Assembly (NCBI GenBank): GCA_039180525.1 | Contig: JBCDDF010000065.1 | Coordinates: 1-14,205 of the forward strand | Length of the DNA stretch: 14,205 bases | Source of the DNA: Halovulum sp039180525 | GTDB taxonomy: Bacteria > Pseudomonadota > Alphaproteobacteria > Rhodobacterales > Rhodobacteraceae | Reading direction: 5' to 3' | Shown: piece by piece, positions 1 through 7,610 of the stretch | Layout: each line of letters opens with the position of its first letter | Numbering within the stretch: position 1 is the first letter of the stretch | The notes under the pieces: generated by a model | Seen by the model: only the letters and a program-made list of their open reading frames with translations | Told to the model about the DNA's origin: nothing | Database searches by the model: none | Program-made: the position numbers and the translations under genes

Positions 1-93
1 CACGACCAAATCGTACCCTTTGGTCTGAAGATTCTCGACCATGTTGCCGCCCATAAGGCCAAGGCCGATGAAGCCGATTACGGGTTTGGTCAT
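1..93 (-). CDS. Beta-hydroxyacid (3-hydroxyisobutyrate-type) dehydrogenase, N-terminal fragment; candidate DEH reductase
   Basis: Only the first 31 residues are in the window; the gene continues past the left edge. They read MTKPVIGFIGLGLMGGNMVE followed by NLQTKGYDLVV, which is the beta1-alpha1 dinucleotide-binding start (GxGxxG-type, GFIGLGLMG) of the 3-hydroxyisobutyrate dehydrogenase / tartronate semialdehyde reductase family. The start ATG is at 91-93, with a GGAG-like stretch about 10 bases upstream. It lies 40 bases downstream of kdgF on the same strand, so it is the last visible gene of the transport-lyase operon. Enzymes of this family reduce small aldehyde acids with NAD(P)H. In alginate loci a dehydrogenase in this position commonly reduces DEH to KDG, so DEH reductase is the likely role. 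That is inferred from context; the substrate-binding part is not visible. Tartronate semialdehyde reductase is the main alternative. Confidence 0.8.
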   Translation of the reverse strand, partial: MTKPVIGFIGLGLMGGNMVENLQTKGYDLVV

Positions 94-133
94 GTCCGGG
101 CGCTCCGCTGCGTCGTGCGTGTGGGTCATCGGA

Positions 134-466
134 TCAGAGGAAGTCATCGCGCCGCGGCGTGAATACGTCCAACAGCATGCCGGCCTCAAGGCAGGTCGCG
201 CCGTGTTCGATGTTGGGCTGCTTGTAGAGACTGTCGCCGGCGGCCACGACATGGACCGCATCGCCGACCGTGAACTCGAACCGGCCGGACATGACATAGG
301 TGATCTGCTCATGCGGATGATGGTGCATCGGCGCGGTCACGCCGGCGTCGAAATGCACCTCGACGACCATGACGTTCGGGGCCTGGGCACAGACCTTGCG
401 CCGCAGACCGGTGGCCACCTCTGTCAGTTCGCCATCGGCGCCGGGGAACAGGTTTTGGGTCGTCAT
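134..466 (-). CDS. kdgF: KdgF-type cupin, unsaturated uronate ring-opening protein
   Basis: A 110-residue single-domain cupin, the usual KdgF length. KdgF converts the 4,5-unsaturated monouronate released by pectate or alginate lyases into the linear ketouronate (DEH/DKI). The cupin motif is clear: G42, then His48 and His50 in MHHHPHEQ, Gln54, G61, and a second-motif His88 in NIEHG. The His-His-Gln-His set matches the metal ligands known for KdgF. There is no signal peptide, so it acts in the cytoplasm beside the lyase. It starts 10 bases after the PL15 stop. Its Shine-Dalgarno (GAGAGGA) overlaps that stop codon, which suggests translational coupling. Position between an exolyase and a candidate DEH reductase supports the assignment. 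A generic cupin of unknown function is the only real alternative. Confidence 0.9.
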   Translation of the reverse strand: MTTQNLFPGADGELTEVATGLRRKVCAQAPNVMVVEVHFDAGVTAPMHHHPHEQITYVMSGRFEFTVGDAVHVVAAGDSLYKQPNIEHGATCLEAGMLLDVFTPRRDDFL

Positions 467-476
467 CCGCGTCCTC

Positions 477-2807
477 TCAGGAATTGGCCAGCTTCTTGAG
501 CACGACCTTGAAGGTGTTCTCGTCCTGGTCGGTGAAATAGAGATCGGCGTCGTAGCCCTGATCGTCCATGAAGTTGAATATGCGCTTGGGCGCGCCCAGG
601 CGGTAGGGCACCAGCAGGGTGGCGATCCGGTGGCGGGTCGCGGCGGGATAGCGCGCCGTCAGGCAGGTGCTGACCGGCAGCCCCTCATAATCCGCCGGGT
701 CGACATCCTGAAAACCGGTGTCCTGGGTGATCTCGGGCTTCCCCCCTTCCGACCAGACGACCTGCCCGTAGAAGCCGGCGCGCGATTGTTCGTTGCGAAA
801 GGACGACGTGCCCAGTTGGAACGGCTCATTTGCGTGCAGCAACCAGTCGATCGTGACGGGACTCTCGGCGTCCACGCTGTCGACGATCACCAGATAGCTG
901 TTGCGCACGAAATAGATCTCGCGCCCGGCCCGCGTCACCTCGGGTGACAGGCTGCGATAGGCGGCCGTTGCATCGCCATGGATATAGACATGATCCACCT
1001 GCTGCTCGGCGGCGAGGATCCGGCCCGTTGCGGCCATGGCACGCGACTTGTCGCTTTCGGCGTACTGACCCTTGTCATTGATCAGGATCGCATTCTTCGA
1101 CCGGGTCTGCCGCCGCCAGGCGCGGTGCATGGTCGAGTTGAAGGCCACGTAATGGCCGGACTGGATCGCCAGATCCTCACCGTAGGCAGACAGGCAGAAG
1201 GCATTCTGATCGCCGTGACTGTGGCTGATCGAGCCGAAGGGCGAGGATTTGAACACCAGTTGAATATGCGCTTCAGGATCTTCCATCGCGTGTTGAACGC
1301 CGACCCAGCCGATCCCTCTGAAGTGGCGCATGCCGCCAGGGGGCGGCGTGGCCTCGACCACGGGGAAGTCGGTCTGAAACACCAGTTCGTCGAAATGCGT
1401 GTCCCACCAGCCCCAATTGTAGAACGCCATCTCGGTTCCCGGATTGGTGCGCAGGTTTTCGTCGCAATACCACTGATAGGCGCCATTGCCCGTCGCGCCC
1501 GCGAACTGGCGCAGGTTCAGGCCGGTCTTGATCGACGGCAGATCACCCATCGTGCTGTCATCGCCAAACGTCCCGCGGCGCGTGTTGGGTGCTTTGCAAA
1601 AGAGCGCGAAATCCCCCGTGTTCTGGAAGAAGGGCCGCGCATAGAGGTCGATGCCGATATAGGATTTCAGCCGGTTCGCCGCGTCGATCAGATAGGCGAT
1701 GCCCATCATCCAGTAATGCGTACCCTCGGCCCAACCGCCGTCGCTGTCGCCCCAGGGGGAATAGACGGTGGCGAGGAATTCGATGGAATAGTTCAGCCAA
1801 TCCCGCGCCTCGTCATCGGCATCATCGCCCAAAAGCGCGATGCAGGCAGGGACGATACACAGCGACACCGACCGGACGGCGTGGCTGTCATAGGGAAAGA
1901 GGTGGATCTTGGCGTTAAGGATCGCGTGTTCGGCGATGTCGCGGGTCCGCGCCAGCAACGCGGCGCGCACGGTGTCGCGCTCGGCCCCGGTCAAATCGTC
2001 GTACAGCCAGTCATAGCCCCAGGCCAGCGCGTTGCAGACCCGGTAGGCCCATTCGTCCGTGTAAGCGCGGGAGGTCACGCCCATCGGATCCCAGCTTGCC
2101 GCCTCCAGCAGCCATTCCTTGGCCCGCTTGGCCATGGCCGCGTCGCCCATGACCTTGGCGCCGATGGCCAGATGGCGGATCGCGTACCAGAGTTCCTGCA
2201 GGTCGATATAGGTCTGCCGCCAGACGAGGGCGGTGCGCTGATGGCTGGGATATCCGGCGGGTTCGCGCAGGATGTCCCGCTCCATCCAGGGCAGGACGGA
2301 TTTCTCGTAGAAGGTGGACCAAGTGCAATGGTCGGGGTCGGCGTTCACCGCAGCGATGAACGCGTCCAGCCGATCCTGCGTCATCCAAAGGCGCGGATGA
2401 TCCGTCGCGGCGCCGTCCAGCCGCGTCTCACGCCGGGGCAGCGGGGTCTGCGGCACGCCATCCGGGACGGTGAACGGGCGCGCATCGCTCCAGGTGCTGG
2501 ACGGCGCGCCGGTCTGGGGATCCCAGGTGGCGTAGGACCAGGTGTAGTCGCCGGGCTCCAGCGGCGTGTCGGGCGTGAAGAAATTGAGCGGCAGGTTCTC
2601 ATAGGTCCGCGTCGCGCCACCGGATCCGCCGGAATCGGCGAGATCGGCAGAGACGCGTAAAACATAGTGCGCGCCGTCATCGATCACCGGGATCCAGGTG
2701 AACCGCGGCGGGTTCTCGGTCACGTCCGTCTGTGACGTTGGCGCGTATTGGATCGTCAGCCGGCCGGCCTTGGGCTCGTCTAACTTGGTGAGAGTGGTCG
2801 CCGGCAT
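477..2807 (-). CDS. PL15 family oligoalginate lyase (exolytic, cytoplasmic)
   Basis: A 776-residue protein, the same length as I recall for Agrobacterium Atu3025, the structurally known PL15 exo-alginate lyase, and recognisably similar throughout. The order is a small N-terminal beta domain (about 1-115, with DEPKAGRLTIQY and ENPPRFTW), an alpha/alpha barrel (about 130-470) and a C-terminal antiparallel beta-sheet heparinase II/III-like domain (about 480-770). Residues matching the Atu3025 active site from memory are Arg197, His309 (FPYDSHAVRS), Tyr365 (EGTHYW) and His531 (SHSHGDQNAF). It cleaves alginate or oligoalginate by beta-elimination from the chain end, giving unsaturated monouronate. 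There is no signal peptide, so it works on imported oligosaccharide. The start at 2807 aligns with Atu3025 but has a weak ribosome site. A PL15 heparin-type exolyase is the alternative; the alginate-type importer argues against it. Confidence 0.92.
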   Translation of the reverse strand: MPATTLTKLDEPKAGRLTIQYAPTSQTDVTENPPRFTWIPVIDDGAHYVLRVSADLADSGGSGGATRTYENLPLNFFTPDTPLEPGDYTWSYATWDPQTGAPSSTWSDARPFTVPDGVPQTPLPRRETRLDGAATDHPRLWMTQDRLDAFIAAVNADPDHCTWSTFYEKSVLPWMERDILREPAGYPSHQRTALVWRQTYIDLQELWYAIRHLAIGAKVMGDAAMAKRAKEWLLEAASWDPMGVTSRAYTDEWAYRVCNALAWGYDWLYDDLTGAERDTVRAALLARTRDIAEHAILNAKIHLFPYDSHAVRSVSLCIVPACIALLGDDADDEARDWLNYSIEFLATVYSPWGDSDGGWAEGTHYWMMGIAYLIDAANRLKSYIGIDLYARPFFQNTGDFALFCKAPNTRRGTFGDDSTMGDLPSIKTGLNLRQFAGATGNGAYQWYCDENLRTNPGTEMAFYNWGWWDTHFDELVFQTDFPVVEATPPPGGMRHFRGIGWVGVQHAMEDPEAHIQLVFKSSPFGSISHSHGDQNAFCLSAYGEDLAIQSGHYVAFNSTMHRAWRRQTRSKNAILINDKGQYAESDKSRAMAATGRILAAEQQVDHVYIHGDATAAYRSLSPEVTRAGREIYFVRNSYLVIVDSVDAESPVTIDWLLHANEPFQLGTSSFRNEQSRAGFYGQVVWSEGGKPEITQDTGFQDVDPADYEGLPVSTCLTARYPAATRHRIATLLVPYRLGAPKRIFNFMDDQGYDADLYFTDQDENTFKVVLKKLANS

Positions 2808-2837
2808 CGGGGGAAGGATCCGTCAGGAAGGAAACAG

Positions 2838-2868
2838 GGTCCGGGGCCGCGCGGGGCAGCCCCGGACC
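2838..2868 (-). terminator. Intercistronic GC-rich hairpin between binding-protein and lyase genes
   Basis: GGTCCGGGG at 2838-2846 pairs perfectly with CCCCGGACC at 2860-2868: a 9-base-pair stem with a 13-base loop. On the transcribed (minus) strand it begins 7 bases after the binding-protein stop and is followed by CTGTTTCC, a short, weak T-rich stretch. It could be a partial terminator or a 3'-end stabiliser that keeps the upstream mRNA more abundant than the lyase part, as is common after binding-protein genes. The lyase gene downstream starts 30 bases later. Confidence 0.5.
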
Positions 2869-2874
2869 AGGCGA

Positions 2875-4437
2875 TCAGTTGGTGCCGTATTGGCGATCAT
2901 AGGCGGATTGCATGACGGCGAGCAGTTCCTGCATCCCCATCTCGTCCAGTTGGGCGAGATAGCCGTCCCAATCGGCATTCACGTCCCCATTGCCAAGAAT
3001 CCAGCTTTGCTGGCGCTCCAGCATATAGTCGCGGATCGATCCCCAGGTCCGGTCATAGACCTTTTGCTCGTCGGTGGTGAACGCGACCCCCAGGAAATCC
3101 GGGATCAGGTAATCACCCTGTTCGTAAAGGTCGATCCCGGCCAGCGCGAACTCGTTCGTCCACTGGATTTCGTAGTCGTAATCCTGGAAATAGCCCCGCG
3201 CCTGAAGCTGAGCACCGTCTTGGTAGAGCGAGCGGTTGACCGGCCCCTGGGCGAGGAATTCATCGGTGAAGATCGGCTCTCCGTCGATCATCTCGTAGTG
3301 GATGCCCTCCACCCCGAAATTGGCCAGGCGGCGGCCTTCCTCGGTGAACCAGAAGTCGAAATACTTGATCGTCTCGACGACATGCTCGTTGGTGTGGCCG
3401 ATGGCCCAGCCGTCCGGCTTCACCAGGATGCGGCGATGTTCCTCGATGCGGTTGCCGCCGACCGAAGCGGGGGGCGCCATTGCCTCAAAGGCGAAACCGT
3501 CGATATCGGCGGACAGGCTGTTATAGCCGCCGGTTGAGGCGAACCAGTCATGTGTCGAACCACCGAGATTTTCCGAAAGCAAAAAGTCGCGCGCGGAGGA
3601 GCCGCGGGTAAAGATCTCGGGGTCGATGAGCCCGTCCGCGTACCAGCGGGCGAGATTCGAGATCCCCTCGCGGTAGCCTTCGCCGATATAGCCGTGGCCG
3701 ATCTTGCCATCTTCGACCAGGAAGTCGTGATAGGTGTCCGACCCATGGGCCCGGCCGTCCCAAAGGGTAACCAGGCGGATAAGCTCCGGCCACTGACGTG
3801 CGAAGAAGGGAACCTCGTCGGCCTCGCCGTTGCCGTTGGGATCCTGGGTCTTGAAGGCGCGCAGAACGGCTTCGTATTCCTCCACATTCTGGGGCATATC
3901 GAGCCCAAGCGCATCCAGCCAGTCGGTGCGGATCCAATAGGCCCGGCCGTATTTACCGTCGGGCAGATAGGGCACGTAGTACATCTGCCCGTCGGCGGCC
4001 TTCACCGCGGCTTCGATATCGGGGCGTTCCGCATAGTATGCGGCGATGTTGGGCGCGTGTTCCTCGATCAGATCGTTGAGCGGGATGAATGCGCCCTCGG
4101 GGCCGAACTGGTTCACGAAGTCGCGGATCCGGCTGGACCCGACGATGTCGGGGATGTTGCCCGAGGCGAGCATCAGGTTCAGGGCCTCGGTCCGGCCGGT
4201 GTTCTCATCGGTGCGCATGTTGGCGCCGACGGTGTCGTTGATCAGGTGGATGCCGGTCAGTTCCCGCGCGGCCTGCTCCACCGGCCAATCCTCTTCATAG
4301 ATCGGATAGCGGGCGTGGTTCATCTGGATCGTCAATTCCAGCGGCTCTTCCGTGATCCGCAGGTGTCCGTCGGCAAAGGCGGGGGCGGTAAAGGCGGTGG
4401 CCGCCAAAAGGGCCGCGCCCAGGGTCGTTTTACGCAT
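2875..4437 (-). CDS. algQ2: AlgQ2-like periplasmic oligoalginate-binding protein of ABC importer
   Basis: A 520-residue extracellular solute-binding protein, strongly resembling AlgQ1/AlgQ2 of Sphingomonas sp. A1 along its whole length (for example QFGPEGAFIPLNDLI, LGGSTHDWFAS and the C-terminal MQSAYDRQYGTN). A Sec signal peptide spans residues 1-22 with an AFA|DG cleavage site. An EF-hand-like calcium loop DPNGNGEADE lies at 199-208, with ligands D199, N201, N203, E205, D207 and E208, the same pattern as the AlgQ calcium site. It should bind alginate oligosaccharides in the periplasm and deliver them to the permeases. The ATG at 4437 is chosen because it gives the signal peptide and has GGGAGG 8 bases upstream. 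A longer in-frame reading up to 4788 would run through the permease gene. It lies 26 bases downstream of the AlgM2-like gene. A related acidic oligosaccharide ligand is possible. Confidence 0.93.
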   Translation of the reverse strand: MRKTTLGAALLAATAFTAPAFADGHLRITEEPLELTIQMNHARYPIYEEDWPVEQAARELTGIHLINDTVGANMRTDENTGRTEALNLMLASGNIPDIVGSSRIRDFVNQFGPEGAFIPLNDLIEEHAPNIAAYYAERPDIEAAVKAADGQMYYVPYLPDGKYGRAYWIRTDWLDALGLDMPQNVEEYEAVLRAFKTQDPNGNGEADEVPFFARQWPELIRLVTLWDGRAHGSDTYHDFLVEDGKIGHGYIGEGYREGISNLARWYADGLIDPEIFTRGSSARDFLLSENLGGSTHDWFASTGGYNSLSADIDGFAFEAMAPPASVGGNRIEEHRRILVKPDGWAIGHTNEHVVETIKYFDFWFTEEGRRLANFGVEGIHYEMIDGEPIFTDEFLAQGPVNRSLYQDGAQLQARGYFQDYDYEIQWTNEFALAGIDLYEQGDYLIPDFLGVAFTTDEQKVYDRTWGSIRDYMLERQQSWILGNGDVNADWDGYLAQLDEMGMQELLAVMQSAYDRQYGTN

Positions 4438-4445
4438 GTCGATAT

Positions 4446-4451
4446 CCTCCC
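4446..4451 (-). promoter_or_regulatory. Ribosome binding site fixing the binding-protein start
   Basis: On the minus strand this reads GGGAGG, 8 bases before the ATG at 4435-4437. It decides the start of the AlgQ2-like gene against a much longer in-frame reading that would overlap the permease gene. Confidence 0.8.
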
Positions 4452-4463
4452 ATCTGCGTTTCG

Positions 4464-5345
4464 TTATTCTTTGACGCCGCCGAGAAGGATGCCCTTCTCG
4501 AAGTATTTCTGGATGAACGGGTAGACGATCAACACCGGGATGATCGAACAGACGATGATGGCGGCCGTCACCGTTTCGGCGCTGAACCCGGCCGCGGTTT
4601 GAACGATGGCGAATTCGTCGTCGTCGCTGAGGTTGGCGATGGTGTGGCGCAGAAAGACCTGAAGCGGGATCTTGTCCTCGGACTGGAGCAGGACCATCGC
4701 CCAGAAAAAGCCGTTCCAACGCGACACGATGCAAAACAGCGTGATGGTCGCGATGGCGGGTTTCGACAGCGGCACATAGACCTTCCAAAGCACCTGGAAG
4801 TCATTCGCGCCGTCCATACGCGCGGCCTCTTCGAAGCTTCGCGGGATCGACTCGAAGAAGTTGCGCAGAAGGATGATGTTGAAGGCGTTGACCGCAAAGG
4901 CGAGGATGATGCCGAACATGCTGTCCAGCAGGTTCAGATCGCGCATGTTCAGAAAGAACGGGATCAGCCCCGCGTTGAACCACATCGTGAACGCGATGAA
5001 GAGGTTGAAGAACCGCCGCCCCTTAAGCTGCGGACGCGACAACGCATAGGCGCCGGGGATGATGAACGCGAGGCTCATCAGCGTGCCGCCGATCGTGTAG
5101 ATGAAGGTGTTCCGGTAGCTGATCCAGAACTGCGGATCCCACAGAATGTAGCCATAGGCTTCCAGCGTCGCGTCGATCGGCGTGATCACCACCTTGCCAG
5201 CCTGCGCCGCAAAGCCGGAACTGAAGGAAACGGCGGCGATATAGATGAACGGATAGAGCGTGGCGACGGTGAACATGCCGATCAGGATCGACACAACGAT
5301 GGCGAAGACCTTGTCGCCGCGGGAATAGAGGCTCCAGTTCAGCAT
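4464..5345 (-). CDS. algM2: ABC importer permease, AlgM2/YtcP-like (CUT1 family)
   Basis: A 293-residue inner-membrane permease, the length I recall for Sphingomonas AlgM2. Six hydrophobic segments are visible at about 14-40, 80-103, 112-132, 143-160, 196-220 and 256-277. The cytoplasmic EAA loop reads EEAARMDGANDFQVLW (172-187, with conserved Gly179) followed by VPLSKP; this loop docks on the ATPase. It forms the oligosaccharide channel with the AlgM1-like subunit. The start ATG at 5343-5345 follows a GAGGGGG-type ribosome site and lies 10 bases after the AlgM1 stop. The MetI-like family is certain. The alginate substrate is inferred from the partner binding protein and the lyase. Confidence 0.9.
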   Translation of the reverse strand: MLNWSLYSRGDKVFAIVVSILIGMFTVATLYPFIYIAAVSFSSGFAAQAGKVVITPIDATLEAYGYILWDPQFWISYRNTFIYTIGGTLMSLAFIIPGAYALSRPQLKGRRFFNLFIAFTMWFNAGLIPFFLNMRDLNLLDSMFGIILAFAVNAFNIILLRNFFESIPRSFEEAARMDGANDFQVLWKVYVPLSKPAIATITLFCIVSRWNGFFWAMVLLQSEDKIPLQVFLRHTIANLSDDDEFAIVQTAAGFSAETVTAAIIVCSIIPVLIVYPFIQKYFEKGILLGGVKE

Positions 5346-5355
5346 CCCTGCCCCC

Positions 5356-6369
5356 TCACCACAGCGACGTCCGCGAATAGCGCCGCGACAGGGAATTTGC
5401 CGTCATCACCAGCACGAAGGCGACGACGGCGTTGAACAGACCCGCGGCGGCGGCCAGATCGTACTGCCCCGACTGCAGACCCTGGCGATAGATCCAGGTG
5501 TTCACGACGTCGGCGGTCTCATAGGTCGCGGGCTGATAGAGCAGGATCACCAGTTCAAACGACACTTCCATGATGTTGCCGATGCGGATGATCAGCATGA
5601 TCAGGATCGTCGGCAGGATGGAGGGGATGGTGATCTTCCACATCATCTGCCAGCGGTTCGCCCCATCCACGACCGCGCTTTCATAAAGCGATGGGTTCAC
5701 CCCTGCGATGGCGGCGAGGAAGACAATCGAACCGAAGCCCGCTTCCTGCCAGATGCCCGTGCCGACGAAGATCGGTCGGAACCATTCCGGCTGTGTCAGG
5801 AAGTAAACCGGGTCGAACCCCAGCCAGCCGATCACCGTGTTGATGATCCCCGCCGTCGGCGAGAAGGCGGTTATGACGATGCCCGCGATGATCACCGAAG
5901 AGATGAAGTGCGGCAGGTAGACGATGGTCTGCGCCGTCCGCTTGTAGGTGGCATGCAGGATTTCGTTGAACATCAGCGCCAGGATGATCGGCGCCGGGAA
6001 ACCGAACAGCAGGTTGTAGAAGCTGATCGTGATCGTGTTGCGAACCGCGCGGATAAACTGGTCGTTGTCGAAAAGGGTCTGGAAGTGTTCCAGCCCGATC
6101 CAGGGGCTGCCGGCGACACCGCGGAAAATCGAATAGTCCTTGAACGCGATCTGCAGGCCGTACATCGGCTTGTAGAGGAACACGACGAACCAGATGATCG
6201 TCGGCAGCAGCATCGCGTAGAGTTGCCATTCGCGGCGGAAGTGATCCCAGACCCTCACCCAGTTTTTGTCCGGCACCCGGGTTCTGCGGCGGTCGCGCAG
6301 GGCCTCGTTCGCTTCGACGACGACCTCCTCGATCGCCATGCCGCCGACGTCGGTGTTGCGGTCCACCAT
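5356..6369 (-). CDS. algM1: ABC importer permease, AlgM1/LplB-like (CUT1 family)
   Basis: A 337-residue inner-membrane permease of the LplB/AlgM1 type. It has a charged cytoplasmic N-terminal tail (about 1-48) and then six hydrophobic segments starting at about 50-66. The EAA loop reads YESAVVDGANRWQMMWKITI (229-248, Gly236) followed by PSILP. It pairs with the AlgM2-like protein to form the transmembrane path for imported oligosaccharides. It starts 4 bases after the ATPase stop, so the two are probably translationally coupled. No strong ribosome site is visible, and Met11 (start at 6339) is a possible alternative start. Family assignment is secure; alginate as substrate comes from the operon. 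Confidence 0.9.
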   Translation of the reverse strand: MVDRNTDVGGMAIEEVVVEANEALRDRRRTRVPDKNWVRVWDHFRREWQLYAMLLPTIIWFVVFLYKPMYGLQIAFKDYSIFRGVAGSPWIGLEHFQTLFDNDQFIRAVRNTITISFYNLLFGFPAPIILALMFNEILHATYKRTAQTIVYLPHFISSVIIAGIVITAFSPTAGIINTVIGWLGFDPVYFLTQPEWFRPIFVGTGIWQEAGFGSIVFLAAIAGVNPSLYESAVVDGANRWQMMWKITIPSILPTILIMLIIRIGNIMEVSFELVILLYQPATYETADVVNTWIYRQGLQSGQYDLAAAAGLFNAVVAFVLVMTANSLSRRYSRTSLW

Positions 6370-6373
6370 GCCG

Positions 6374-7453
6374 TCAGCCGCGCAGGTCGAGTACGCGGCC
6401 GGTCGCGGCGTCGAACAGCTTCACCAGATGGGCCGGCACGTGAACCGCGTCGATCCCCGACAGATGGCCGATATCGCCGTCGATGTCGGCCTTGAAGACC
6501 ATCTCGTCCGGCCCGTGCCGGGCGTGCAGCAATGCCTCGGAGCCCAGGGGCTCGACCAGGTCCAGATCGATGGGCAACGCCGAAGAGCCACCCTGATCCG
6601 ATAGCGTGACGTGTTCGGGGCGGATGCCAACGATGACGTCACGCCCGGTCTGCGCGGCGAGACGGCCGTCGATGGCGATCTCCGACCCACCGACCCGCAC
6701 GCCGGTGTCCGTAAGCACGCCCTTGATCTGGTTCATCGGTGGCGAGCCCAGAAAACCCGCCACGAAGATGTTCGCCGGGTCGTTGAACAGCTCCATCGGC
6801 GTGCCGACCTGTTCGATCCGTCCGTCGTTCATCACCACGATCCGGTCGGCGAGCGTCATTGCCTCGACCTGATCATGGGTCACATAGACGGAGGTGACGC
6901 CCAGCCTTTTGTGCAGACGCTTGATCTCGGCCCGCATCTGCGTGCGCAACTTGGCGTCGAGGTTCGAAAGCGGCTCGTCAAAGAGGAAAACCTTGGGATG
7001 ACGCACGATGGCGCGGCCCATGGCGACGCGCTGCCGCTGGCCGCCTGACAGGTCGGCGGGGCGACGGTCAAGATAGGGTGTGAGGCCCAGAACCTCGGCC
7101 ACCTCGTAGATGGTGGTCTTGATCTCCGCCTTGGGCATCTTCCGAATGCGAAGGCCAAAGGCCATATTGTCGGCGACGTTCAAGTGCGGATAAAGCGCGT
7201 AGTTTTGAAACACCATCGCCACGTCGCGATCCTTCGGTGCGATGCGGTTCATGCGCCGACCGTGGATCTCCAGATCGCCTTCGGTGATTTCTTCTAGCCC
7301 CGCGATCATGCGCAGTGTCGTTGACTTGCCGCATCCCGACGGGCCGACGAGCACGACGAATTCCTGCTCGGCCACCGACAGATCGATCCCGTGCACGACC
7401 CGCATCGCGCCATAGGCTTTCACGATCCCATTGAGCGTCACGCCGGACATCAT
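6374..7453 (-). CDS. algS: ABC importer ATPase, AlgS/UgpC/MsmK-like (CUT1 family)
   Basis: A 359-residue nucleotide-binding subunit, the normal CUT1 length including the C-terminal regulatory (TOBE/OB) domain from about 240. Visible motifs are Walker A GPSGCGKST (37-45), Q-loop Gln83 in VFQNYALYPHL, signature LSGGQRQRV (135-143), Walker B VFLFDEP (155-161) with catalytic Glu160, D-loop SNLD (163-166) and switch His193 (THDQ). It hydrolyses ATP to drive the AlgM1-AlgM2 channel. It is the first gene of the leftward operon, 62 bases from the operator pair. Two adjacent ATG codons (7453 and 7450) are possible starts, preceded by GGGAG. Such ATPases can serve several CUT1 importers, so a shared role is possible. 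Confidence 0.93.
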   Translation of the reverse strand: MMSGVTLNGIVKAYGAMRVVHGIDLSVAEQEFVVLVGPSGCGKSTTLRMIAGLEEITEGDLEIHGRRMNRIAPKDRDVAMVFQNYALYPHLNVADNMAFGLRIRKMPKAEIKTTIYEVAEVLGLTPYLDRRPADLSGGQRQRVAMGRAIVRHPKVFLFDEPLSNLDAKLRTQMRAEIKRLHKRLGVTSVYVTHDQVEAMTLADRIVVMNDGRIEQVGTPMELFNDPANIFVAGFLGSPPMNQIKGVLTDTGVRVGGSEIAIDGRLAAQTGRDVIVGIRPEHVTLSDQGGSSALPIDLDLVEPLGSEALLHARHGPDEMVFKADIDGDIGHLSGIDAVHVPAHLVKLFDAATGRVLDLRG

Positions 7454-7514
7454 CCATCTCCCCTAGAGCATCCGCGGTCGCCCGCGGTGACCGTTTCGGC
7501 CGAATCACTCCTCT

Positions 7515-7530
7515 GACTGGTATACTAGTC
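7515..7530. promoter_or_regulatory. Left operator arm, GTATAC-centred palindrome
   Basis: GACTGGTATACTAGTC is a 16-base near-palindrome with 7 of 8 pairs matching. Its core TGGTATACTA is one base from TGGTATACCA, the core I recall for the ExuR/UxuR uronate operators of enterobacteria, which are GntR/FCD regulators. The neighbouring gene encodes such a regulator, so this is its probable binding site. The centre lies between 7522 and 7523. Confidence 0.75.
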
Positions 7531-7547
7531 GAAACCCAATCCCGCCA

Positions 7548-7562
7548 GACTAGTATACCAGT
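7548..7562. promoter_or_regulatory. Right operator arm, mirror copy of the left arm
   Basis: GACTAGTATACCAGT is the exact reverse complement of 7516-7530, with 17 bases between the arms. The arm centres are 33 bases apart, close to three helical turns, so two regulator dimers could sit on one DNA face. The mirrored arrangement suits coordinated control of the two diverging operons. It lies 48 bases before the regulator's ATG, so autoregulation is likely. Confidence 0.75.
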
Positions 7563-7610
7563 TTCTTCCATGTTAGCTCCCGGTGGTCGACCAAAGAAAG
7601 GACCGTCCCG

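Larger units (their letters stand above)
7454..7610. promoter_or_regulatory. Divergent promoter region between transport and catabolic operons
   Basis: This 157-base gap separates the ATPase gene (leftward) from the regulator gene (rightward) and must hold both promoters. The central part is AT-richer than the flanks and carries the paired operator arms. Each arm contains TATACT on one strand, which could serve as a -10 box, but I found no convincing -35 partner at normal spacing, so promoter positions are left open. The regulator's ribosome site (AAAGGA) is about 10 bases before its ATG. A short direct repeat CCGCGGT occurs twice, 10 bases apart, near 7472-7488. Confidence 0.75.

Noticed and set aside
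978..2660. Long 560-codon open frame on the plus strand
   Set aside because: It is fully antisense to the PL15 lyase, whose active-site residues and full-length family match are clear. The frame has no family resemblance and reflects high-GC codon bias on the opposite strand.
3550..4524. 324-codon open frame on the plus strand
   Set aside because: It is antisense to the binding protein and the end of the AlgM2-like gene, has no recognisable domain, and no operon logic.
4438..4788. In-frame extension upstream of the AlgQ2-like binding protein
   Set aside because: It would overlap the 3' end of the permease gene in another frame and bury the signal peptide. The internal ATG at 4437 has a good ribosome site and gives the expected length.
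7516..7562. Reading the 15-base inverted repeat as a transposon end or bidirectional terminator
   Set aside because: There is no transposase, target duplication or T-run. Its location between divergent operons and GTATAC-centred symmetry fit a regulator operator better.
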